Assembly (NCBI GenBank): GCA_000310025.1
Contig: FN649742.1
Coordinates: 156,241-220,240, forward strand
Reading direction: 5' to 3'
Origin: Ectocarpus siliculosus
Taxonomy: Eukaryota; Sar; Phaeophyceae; Ectocarpales; Ectocarpaceae
DNA length: 64,000 nucleotides
Of the stretch, positions 49,801-60,100 are shown piece after piece. The first letter of the stretch is position 1. Each line of letters starts with the position of its first letter. The position numbers and the translations under genes were made by a program. Under the pieces are notes generated by a model, which was not told the DNA's origin, did no database searches, and saw nothing but the letters and a program-made list of their open reading frames with translations.

Positions 49801-52800
49801 AAGTGAATTGGCTTGTTTTACAACGTCGTTGCCAAGCGACGAAAACCCAATCCCGATGGCAAACACCGAGTGGGGGGCTTGTTTTACAACGTCGTTGCCA
49901 AGCGACGAAAACCCAAACCCCGATGGCAAACACCGAGTGGCGTCAGGGAGGGGGGGGCGGGTAGGGGGATGAGAAGCACGTTTTCGGTTACGCATCTACG
50001 CCAACGCACGATGCGACCGTGCGAGGGGGGTGAGCAGGGGGTTGAATTGTCGGGCGTTGTGACGAGGGGCAAAGAAACAAAACGGAATGGGGAGGGAGTA
50101 GGCTACCTTCCCTGCTCCTTTGCTTTTGAGATCATCACAGGTGTTCGTCAACCTGTTTTCTTGTCCTGTTGAGACTTACCAGGTCCGCTCAGCGCTCACA
50201 TGGAGAGAGCGAGAGTGGAAGGCAGCGATTCCATCCGCAAATTACCGACGGAAAATAATAATTTTTCGTGGAACAACTTTCGGAAAGTTGATGCAGAGGC
50301 TTTGATGGACACACAAAAGATGTCCGCCGGACATTCACCAGCATCAACAAGCGCTTAGTCGGAAACGTGTCTTCCGCCCGCTCTAGCTTAATGTGCGTCG
50401 TCGTGGTACTTCTACGTAGCTTTGAAGGGCTACGAAGCCGAGGCCGTACAAATCGGCAGCTGCTGCAGCAGGATGCACGATATCGGCCGAGAGACGTCGA
50501 AAACTTCAGTCACACCAGTTTCGCCCTCTATAGCATAGGAGTATACTTTTTTGTTTCTTTCTTCTAAAGACAAAACATCCAAGAGACAAAAAAGAATTTC
50601 GTTTCTAGCACGACCGCCTCACAAAAATACCATGGCATACTCCGAGGAAATACATTGTAGGCAGCTAGCTGCTGATTGGCACACTTTGCGAAAGAGAAGA
50701 GGCTGTCTGTAAGCGACAGTCCCAACGCCGATAGTCCATGCAGCACCCAAACCTTCTTGAGGCGTTTGGTGGCCCCCATGACGACGGCGATGGTTAGCGG
50801 CGACGCGTCCGCCCCCCTCACGCACTCCACCAGCGGCATCATGTGCGCCGGAGAGAAGAAGTGCATCCCCATCACGCTCGACGGTCTTGAGTTTTTCAGA
50901 TATAATGCCATGCGGGCATGAGACAGGACAGCAAACACAATGCCAAGCACACAACGAAAAACATCAAAGAAAAAGGTGTGTGGAAAAGATGTCACGGGAC
51001 AGGCTCACACCACACGGACAGACGGCGACGAGATGTACCGCCACGGAGTGCGAATGAGGGCCGTCCCCAGCTGGACACGGTGGGCCGACCGACGAAACCA
51101 AACCATGCCTGTTTCGTGCAGCATCTTTACCATGGTGGTGCAGACAGCCAAGTCTACCGTAAATCTTCCGCACCAGGGCTCAACGGGACGGATTCCCCAG
51201 CACATACGGCCAAAGGACCGCAGAAACACGCACTTTCGCTGATGGAATTTGAGAGACGCACAGAACCGAACCCACGAGGCACGCTAAAACATCTCTCACT
51301 CGGTGTGGTTGCCCTTGCAATCTGGTGCGATGTCTAGCGTGGAGGTGTTGCTGCATGAGGATGGCGGATGGCTTACACACCGAGTCGAGCTGCTTCGAAG
51401 AGTCCGCTTCTTCAGGCCCATGTTCTCGAACACGGCCGTCTACGATCTGCCCTTGTCAACGCACCACACAGCAGTCGTAAATACAGACAGGCGGGAGCAA
51501 GCAGCAAGAGGAGGCGGAGTGATGCGGGAGGGGGGGGGGGGGGGGTGTACTCATAGTCGTGCATGCCGTAGCCGTTTGACCATTGACCTCGCATCCCTAC
51601 AAAGCCGGGACGGAGCATGCCGGGTTCTCACCGGACCAGGCTCTCACATCACCAAGCGCGAAACGCCGTGAGGTATTTGGCGAGTCCCATGAAGGGTGAC
51701 CTGCATCCTGCTAAGGGTGTTCGGCATCTTGTGCTTACTTCCTTGCGTACGGATGACAGCTACGTATGACTTAATTTATTTTCTGGTGCTTTCACTTCCA
51801 GAGACAGTTGTGAGCACTGTGTAACTGCCTCGAGGAAGCTTGACCATTTTAACACAACGTGGTGCGATCATCCCCCGTTGCGCGGAGTGAGGGTTCTCGA
51901 CCCCGCACAACATGATCTACTCGACCACCATTCTGGTTACCGCCAAAAAGATAACCGAGGTAAAAAAAAACAAACGGTAACCTGGTTGCCGAGTTCACGA
52001 AGTGAATTGGCTTGTTTTACAACGTCGTTGCCAAGCGACGAAAACCCAATCCCGATGGCAAACACCGAGTGAGCGGGGAGGGGGGGGGGTTGCGAACTGG
52101 TTGTAGTGGAAGAGGAACGGCAAAACCCCCCGCGGAGGTCATTATCAAAAACAATCGTCATCTCGCCTCCCAAATGTCGCATCGGAAACCCTCACCACAC
52201 GCGCAAAAGAGCAAAAGACGATAAACCCTTAACTCTCTCTTTTGCTCGGTGTGCGGATGCCCCCCGCCCCCCCCCGCTCTCCCCTCAAACGCTGCGAGGC
52301 CAGTGAGCGTGCTCCGATACCGGACAACTTCACGGCACATCCCCGGAAATATATCACGCTTCGCGACAAGCTCGACCCTCCCCTCGCCGGCCAGGCTCGC
52401 TCGCTTACCATGTCGCAGTCCTTGGTGGCGTCGATGCTGAGGGCTGGGTTCAGAAGCGCCTTCGTTGCTTCGGCAGTCTTCTTCGAAATCTTGCCTCGTC
52501 TCGCGGCGGAGAGGACCCCGCGTTGCAGGTAGGCGAGCCCCTTGTCCAAGTTCTCCTACAGAAGCACATAGAGCCACAGATACGCGGAAAGGGGAGTGTA
52601 CTCATCATGTAAACGCATGCCGTAGTCGTAAGACCATAGGCCTCGCATCTCTACACTGCCGGGACGGAAGGACATGCCGGGTTTTCGCCGGCCCAGGAAA
52701 GCGAGGTGGGGGAGCGATTAACCGGTCCGGTCACGTACCAACACCCATACCCCCGCGAAAACTTTTCGGGCGAGAAAGCCGATCTCGCCGCGAGGTTCGC

Positions 52801-55479
52801 AAAACAACGAGTAAGGCTAATCGGTGAGGCGCAAGCACCATCAACACTCCGACAACCAACACTCGTCCCACCCGCGGCTGAAGCAGACCTGTTTGGCATC
52901 GACCAGGGTGACCTTGAACCCCGCGAACAGGAATGCGATGGCGATGCCAGCCCCCATGGTGCCGGCGCCGATAACGCCGACCGATTGGACCTTGGGGGGC
53001 GCGGCCGGGGTGCGGGGGATCCGGAAGGCCGCGCGCTCGGCGAGGAAGAGGTGCCGTCGAGCACGAGATTGCTGCGACTGGATCAACTGTTTTGTGGGCA
53101 GGTTTTTCGGTTTTGGCGGCGGGTGGGGGAGAGGAAAGGTGAGTGAGGCGCATGCACGCCAATGGCTGGAACACGCTGGAGCGGTTTGTGTGCAGCGGTT
53201 GTGAGCGACCGGCTGCAAGATGTGCGATATTAGCCTCACCTAGTGAAAGGAGCTATTTAATTCTCTCTGCAACACCTCACTCATCCCGCCCATCAACAGC
53301 GCTTTTTCCGGACCCCCGCGTTTCAACACGCGCCTCCCCCGCAACGTGCCACGTCAACCCCCCAGCAACACATCACACCATGCACGTTTTCCGCCCAGCA
53401 TCAGAACACTAACCGTCGAGAACAACGCCCCCTCTCTCGCCATCCCCGTGGCCAAGCCGTCGCCAGCGGCCGCCGCCCTCAGGGCCTCGACGCATGACCA
53501 CCTGGGCTCTGCACCGCGTACGGGAGGACCGATCTTCGCGGCAGCGGCGTCGCAGACCGCAAGCACCACAGGCACGGGGTCCTACCATAGGATAGGATAG
53601 GGCAATCGGCCCACAAGGAGAGGAACGAGAGCTTAAGGTTAAGAGGAGCCACAGCTTTAGGTTGGGGTAAGGTTGTGTTCAAAAGCACTCGAGGACGAAC
53701 GGGAGGGAGAAAGAGACGCGCTACTTCGATATTCTGTATGGCAATTTATTTCGCTGTGGTCGCTACCTAGTGGTGTGGCGCAGCCACACAGACAGCCCTA
53801 CACACACGGGTAAACATTTCGTTTTATCTTGGATATCATCGTCCCTTTGCAGCGGGAACCACGGCCAACGAAATTTCTGTTCTTGGAACTGCACCTTGAG
53901 CAGCCTGCCTCCGGTACGCAAAGCGTCGAGACCCCCTGCGACCTGAGGCAAACGCCTCCTTGCAAACGAAACCGCCGCTTCAACGAGGTCGGGAGCGCTT
54001 GCGCCCACCACGTGGTCCACGAGGCCTGCCTCCAACGCCTTCGCCGCCGGGATCTGCGATGGAAACCGCACGTCGGGGTTGCACCGTTCGACGGCGTTAA
54101 CCCACGCGCACATCACTCATGTAATACTCGAGCGAGGGTTCGATTTGTTCCTTTGCACAAAACCTGTTCGGAACATACAGATCTGATACTGCTACGTGTT
54201 TTCCCTCGTGCTAGGATGGCACAAAAAGTGAAGATGCATTAAAGGCTGGACAGAGAGCCCAAAAAAGAATGACGGCGCAACTCGAAAAGGACAGCGCCAA
54301 GCTTTACCCGTCGGGAGACGCACGTCCCCCGCTACTCCTCTGTCCCTCCTGCATGGCAACACTACGGTACTCACCATCTTTCCGGTGGTGATCATGCTCA
54401 GCGCCATCTCGGCCTTGACGAGGCGCGGGAGGCGTTGGGTGCCGCCGGCCCCCGGCAGCAGTCCGATGAGCACCTCTGGCAGGCCAAGGGATGCTTTTGG
54501 AGAGGCCACTCGCAGGTGGCACGCGAGCGCGACCTGGGCGCGAGACACCACGCGTTACATAGGTAGGTGCAGCAGAGACGCGGAGCATGCACCAAACGAC
54601 GTACCTTTCAGCAGTGCGCCGTGTGCCTTCATATCAGCTCAGTACTCCATGGGCTGTTCAAACGGACTACAGAATGTACCATGTTCTTCCCTGAATACTA
54701 TCATTGGTACTGCGGTAGTCCCTTCGGCGAAAAAGCACGGTCCCGTGTCTACCTACGGTGACAGCAGTAGAGGGACAGCAGTAAACCTGTCTGCGGAAAT
54801 GGCCTGGGTCTACAGGGAAACCTGCAGCCTGTTAGAGGGCTGCTACGGGTTGACCCCGCCGCAACCTCGAACGCACACTCGCAGCCATCTATGCATATCG
54901 TACACGAACATGTGAACACCGCCGTACTGCTGCTGCAAGGGGGGTGGTATCTTCTGTGTGAGGTTTCTGACGAGTCATTCAGGAGACGGCAGGAATGGAG
55001 ATGGTTTGAAATACTAATACTCCACAGAAACCCAGGATAGGTTATTCGATCAAAGCGAAGTGATATGCATATGCATGTGTACATGCATTCGCACAACATA
55101 TGCCCACCACACCCCTACACGTGCATACGGAAGAGGAACATGGGACAGCATAAGCTTTCTCTGACACGAGCCGGGTCTCGGCACGCGCGTATTACCTTGC
55201 CTCACCTCACAACCACCCCCGAGAGCTACGCCGCCAATAGCCGCAACAACCGGCACCGTGCACGCCTCGATTGCACCAACGACGGTGAGCAGGTCAGGCT
55301 CACGGCGCACGGCATGCGCAGAGGCCATCTCCTTGATGTCAGCTCCTGCACTGAAGGCCTTGTCTCCCCCGGTGATGACGATCAGCGACACCGCCTCATC
55401 ATCCTGCGCAAGCTTGAGCCCCTCGAGTATGCCGGCGCGCACGTCGTGACTCAGGGGGTTGAGGGGCGGCTTGCGCAGC
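46817..55479 (-). CDS. Peroxisomal multifunctional beta-oxidation protein (enoyl-CoA hydratase / 3-hydroxyacyl-CoA dehydrogenase)
   Basis: This bifunctional enzyme hydrates trans-2-enoyl-CoA and oxidises the 3-hydroxyacyl-CoA with NAD+. Exons 5'-3': 55479-55206, 54533-54375, 54053-~53895, 53581-53414, 53086-52889, 52555-52409, 51446-51300, 50885-50753, 49303-49107, 48663-48560, 48288-48192, 47614-47404 and 46946-46817. The hydratase half shows [25 protein letters not shown] and [19 protein letters not shown]. The dehydrogenase half shows the Rossmann motif [29 protein letters not shown] and [10 protein letters not shown], with a second HAD-like C-terminal part ([21 protein letters not shown]). 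It ends in Ser-Arg-Leu, a PTS1 peroxisomal signal, in the conserved frame. Length is about 706 residues plus a short N-terminus; the family has about 720. Exons 51446-51300 and 46946-46817 contain extra bases that break the frame. A tentative 5' exon lies near 56011-56060 (VIRYGDDIALF), but its splice phase and start codon are unresolved. Confidence 0.94.
47078..47101. repeat. (TTTCCG)n hexamer repeat
   Basis: Four consecutive TTTCCG/TTCCGT units lie in the last intron of the beta-oxidation gene. Confidence 0.8.
48849..49033 (+). repeat. 185-bp dispersed repeat, copy 2
   Basis: This is the second copy of the repeat at 10022-10206, lying between beta-oxidation exons ending near 48663 and 49107. 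The same orientation and the same two ends suggest a defined short element. Confidence 0.8.
49348..49938 (+). mobile_element. SINE-like element copy C, in a beta-oxidation gene intron, with target-site duplication
   Basis: This is a full-looking copy flanked by a 17-bp direct repeat CGTCAGGGAGGGGGGGG at 49329-49345 and 49941-49957. It contains two units of the internal ~60-bp repeat. It lies in the intron just upstream of the exon at 49303-49107 (minus-strand gene). Confidence 0.9.
51546..52070 (+). mobile_element. SINE-like element copy D, in a beta-oxidation gene intron
   Basis: This copy is very similar to C but has only one unit of the internal ~60-bp repeat. It follows a G-rich stretch (GAGTGATGCGGGAGGGG) and is followed by a similar one (GAGTGAGCGGGGAGGGG), suggesting an imperfect target-site duplication. 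It lies about 100 bp from the frame-broken exon at 51300-51446. Confidence 0.87.
52597..52697 (+). mobile_element. Truncated and diverged SINE-like copy E
   Basis: Only about 100 bp of the TGTACTCAT...GCATGCCGTAGTCG...GCCGGG end is present, with several mismatches. It starts after GGGGAG and lies in an intron of the beta-oxidation gene. Confidence 0.7.
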
Positions 55480-56064
55480 CTACGGAGGAAAATACGGTTA
55501 TGGAGGCAGGGCGTACAGGTTATCGAGCTGCCATTGTGGACATTCACATCGTATCTCCAGCAAGCGGAGGAAACAAGTTGAGGTGCACTGCACGAGGCTA
55601 CACATGATGCATGTTCGTTTGATCGGCTCACAATGCCAAATATGCGCAAAGACCGGTGCAATAGAGCTCACCTGATGACCCCAACATTACGCCTCACTGT
55701 ACTATAGTCGGCCATACTGTCTCCTCCCGCTCGGGGCAAGGACAGAGCGGGCTGTGTTGTCTGCTGTGTGTAAGCTCGGCACAAAGCGACACACGAGGGG
55801 GCGTCGCAGAATGGAGAAAATCAAGGTATGCATGTGTACCGTGCCGTCTGGATCTTTCAGCTTTATCTTTGCGCGGTGGTCGACGGACGGATGTGGACTT
55901 GGATCTTTGTCCCTGTGCTTGGTCGACGGATGTGGATATCTTACTGCTGAGAAAAGGGTGAAATACAACAAATTATCCAGAGAGTAGGCGCGATAGGGGG
56001 AAGCTCCTACAAACAACGCAATGTCGTCCCCATATCGAATGACTTCGGTATCCACTTGATCCAC

Positions 56065-57125
56065 CACCGATGGACCTCTGGGTCCGGAGATGGGGCTGGG
56101 AAGGAAATTCGATCGCTTCCTTCCGCGGAAAGCCCCTCCCAGATTCGAATGAATGCGATCAGAGGAGATGAGGAGCTGCGTAGCATCGTATACCTTGAAG
56201 ATATTCTGATGTCCTTGCCGGGAAAAGACCGCTATTTAGATACACCATCATCAGTGAGTTCTGCTCGGGAAAAACAACAAATATATGAACGTGGATCCAA
56301 GGTCGCGCACAACATGTGCTCTGTTGTGGCGAGTGATGAGTTAAGATAGCATGTACAATTGTATGCATAGTACGACCAAGTTTCATGTGAACACATTCAG
56401 AGCCATGTCTGGCACGATAGACAACGATCACATCATCAGCGACGCGCTAGATGCTCGTCCATCATAGTCAGCAGATGCCACCGGAAAAATGCATCCCAAT
56501 TGCACTGGGTTAGGTCGGTCGGTCGGTCGGCACACACACACATACATCCAAACTCTAAGCCTCATCCACCTCATTGCTCTCCTTGCTCCTTGCCAAAATT
56601 GATGTCGTCTTTGTGCTCACTGCGATTGATTCCGCTGCCGTTTCTTGCCGCCCGTTCTAAACAGAACGCTCGGGCTGCACATGCTCACCAGAAACACACC
56701 AGCAGTAGTAGCGTTATTGGTGGAGGCTCAGATTCCTCTGCCCCCTACATGAAACGTATTGTGTGGTACGCATATTTACTAGGAAAATCCAGAGAAGACA
56801 AAAAATGCCTGAGGAAAGGAAGGTCCTTCAGCAAACGTTTCACATTATCTCCTCGGAGTAGACAGAATACAAAGAGAGAACCAATACACGGGAAATCACC
56901 GCTCCTGTATTTAGAGGGAAAATTTCTAGTCTTCTGTACCATTTTTTACAATATTTCCTTCCGCTTCATCTATATCCTATGCATACATCTCTCAAAACTG
57001 CGTGCCACGCACTGGGAAAAATATACACTCGTGCAAGCAAGACACACTAATGTGCAAATAACGAGTGTAAAGCAAGTAGTCACGCTCTCCGAGCCAAAGA
57101 AAGAAAAAGCGCGTGAAAAATACGT
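56065..57125. other. Intergenic region between the peroxisomal enzyme 5' end and the kinase 3' end
   Basis: About 1 kb should hold the promoter and probably the start codon of the minus-strand beta-oxidation gene and the 3' UTR end of the upstream kinase. It contains a short (GGTC)n run near 56510-56528 and an (AC)n run near 56530-56540. I see no conserved coding segment. Confidence 0.5.
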
Positions 57126-60100
57126 TCAGCCGTATTTATGCCGCCCGAAACCAACCCCGCCCCCCTCTCCATACCCTCCTGAACTGCCCCCTCCGACACC
57201 GACTGTCGTCGTGTTTGACCCTCTTCGGCCTCCGTACGACGGCACTACCCCACCGCTGCCCCCAGGCACAACCGCATATGGCGGCTTTGCCGCCGCCACA
57301 CCTCCCAAGCCTGTTCGCTGCGCTGTCAGACCGCTAGTGCCAGCACTCCCAGCGCCAAAACCACCACCACCGCCCCCGCCCCCGCCCCCGCCACCTCCGA
57401 CATCACTACTGCTTCCCCCAAGACCCATAGCGGCCGCGCTGAACTGCGCCGCTCCCGAGCGCAGGTTGTACGCCCGCGCCTGCGGCGCTTTGTACTGCTT
57501 CGAGGCTGATCCCTGAGCCTGGCCAGAGCCAAGCGCCGGACCGTACCTCGCTAACCGAGTGTAGCGGCCACTGCGGGGCTTAGATCCGCTGCCGCTGTCC
57601 CCGACCCCCCCAGGCACACGCCCGGCGCTGTTGGAAACCTCGACGTTTCCAAGGCCCGACGACATTCTCCTCCCCGCAACTCCTCCGCGAGCCCCCGAGC
57701 CTCTCCCCATCATTCCCGAGCTCGCCCCGCTCGACCCGGCGTTGAGGGCTCTGGGCCCATACCCGCCAGCGTCGCGTGCTTCCGTCTGACTGCTCCCTGA
57801 GGCGCCGGCGGCTCTTGCTGCTGCCGAAGGTGCCGCTATTGCTCCGGAACCCCCTCCCCCTCTCCAACTCCCCAATGATTGTGTGCCTCCCGATTCGAAC
57901 CCTTTCCCCGACCCCTGCCCTGATCTACCACCCGAGCGCGCCACGCCCAAGCCTTCCGCTCCTCCTCCACCTCCTCCTCCTGATACCCGTGGTGCCTGTC
58001 TCGCGCGCGAGGGTCGTTCATGCGTGTATGCAGGGATATGTATATACATAGGGAACGAGGGACAAGCAACAATAGAGGGCGCGGGGGGGGGGGGGGGGGG
58101 GGGGGGGAATTTTCCGTAGGGACCGGGTTAGGGGGGAAGGGAAAAAAATGGCCTAAATTTTAAAAAAAAATGGGGGGAAAAAAAAAGAAAAAAAACCCCC
58201 CCTGGTTTAATAACCAAAAAAATAAGGGTTTTTTTCCGAAGGAAACCCCCCAGGGGGGAAAAATCCACACCCCGGCTTGGNNNNNNNNNNNNNNNNNNNN
58301 NNNNNNNNNNNNNNNNNNNNNNNNNNNNNNNNNNNNNNNNNNNNNNNNNNNNNNNNNNNNNNNNNNNNNNNNNNNNNNNNCTTTCCCCGGAAATTTTTTC
58401 GGGGGGCCCCGGAGGGCTTTTTCCCCCATTTTTCCCCGGACTTGCCCCCCCTTGGACGGGGGGTTGAGGGTTTTGGGCCCAACCCCCCCAAGGGTGGGGG
58501 TTTCCGTTTTGAATTTCCCGGGGGCGCCGGGGGTTCTTGGTGCCCCGGAGGGGGCGGTTTTGTTCCGAACCCCCCCCCCCCTTCCCAACCCCCAAAAGAT
58601 TTTGGCGCCCCGGATTGGACCCTTTTCCCGCCCCCTGCCCTGGTTTTCCCACCAGGGCGCGCCCCGCCAAACCTTTCGGTTCCTCTTCCACTTCTTCTTC
58701 TGAATACCCGGGGTGCCTTTCTCGCGCGGGGGGTTCTTTCATGGGTGTATGCGGGGATATGTATATACATGGGGAACGGGGGCCAACCACCAATGGGGGG
58801 GGGGGGGGGGGGGGGGGGGGGGTGATGACATTCGCGTAGGAGCCTGGTTAGGCGGCAAGCGTAGCACATGCGCTGACATCTAGAGAGAAACTGGGGGAAA
58901 GCAGAGCGAGATAATCGCCACCTGATTCGATCAGCGAAACGATCAGGTGTTTTTCGCGTAGGAGACCCTCAAGGGCGGATAGATCACACACTCGGCTTGA
59001 GCAGCGGTTGTATGGAGTATCAAAGGAGAGAGTCATATCAAGGTGCCAGACATGCTCTTAGTCGTTGCACGGCGTGTGGTCTTCCTAGGTGTTGTTGTCG
59101 GTCTTGCATGCAGAACGAGGTTCGATGTGTGTGCTGGGGAGCAAATACTCTCCCAACACAAACTCACAGCTTGACAATCCAATTACAATCAAGGGTGGTT
59201 TGTGACACAGGTGTGGCCGGCTTTTCTCGTTCTACCGACGGTATTGTCGAAGTGATCGGTAGCTAAATACACCTTAGCCAACACAGACGGTTGAACGACC
59301 CGCTACTAAGTACTTCGAAGTGTCAGCACGCTGCCCAAATCAGGGAGTGTTCCCTCCATAGTTCCTGAATGGTACTCTGCGGCATGCACAATTGCTGGAA
59401 AACCATAGAAGCCCGCGAAAGAGGCAACGGTGGACAAGTTTTTGGGAGTGATCAGCGCAACATGCGTTCTAGTCCTTCCCCCGGCTGGGCACACGGTCCG
59501 CAGGTTATGACATCACAGGTCAGTGATCTCTGACCAAAAGAGCCATGCTCCGAGTAGGCTATCATACATCCAAACCGAAGGCCGCTCGACGGTCGGTTTT
59601 CATCACAAGTTTCAAAGTACTATGCGCACTCCTTACCTTGGCGAAACCTGCCCCCACGCCCTGGTACGTGCTGGCGTAGCTCGGCTGTCGGATGAGGTTC
59701 TGCGCCGCGTCCGCTCCCCCCGTCCCTTGAAGCCACTGCTGCTGGAGCGCCCCGCCGGCCCCGCCGCCCGGCTTGGCCGGCGCCAACGTGGAGTTCGCCT
59801 GAAAAAAGGCGTACTGTAACGCCTGGCTGGCGGTCGGTCGCCGGTAAGGGTCGAACTGGATGAGGTCCGAGAGCAGGGCCAGGGCCTCGAAGCTAGCGTT
59901 GGGGATGAGCTGCGCCAAGGGGGTTGGCACGAACGGGGGGTACCGGAACTGCATCTGCGCCGCCAGCTTGAGGCCCTCGGGCCACGTCTCCGCGGTCGGC
60001 GTGCCCAACACGGAGCAGATCTTGTACACCTGGTCGGCCTCGCTCGTGCCCGGGAACAGGGCTCCCAGGGCAAAGAGCTCCGCCATGATGCACCCGCACG

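Noticed and set aside
58128-58869. Long minus-strand frames resembling the kinase tail in 58.1-58.9 kb
   Set aside because: They come from the false duplication and the N gap, not from a second exon.
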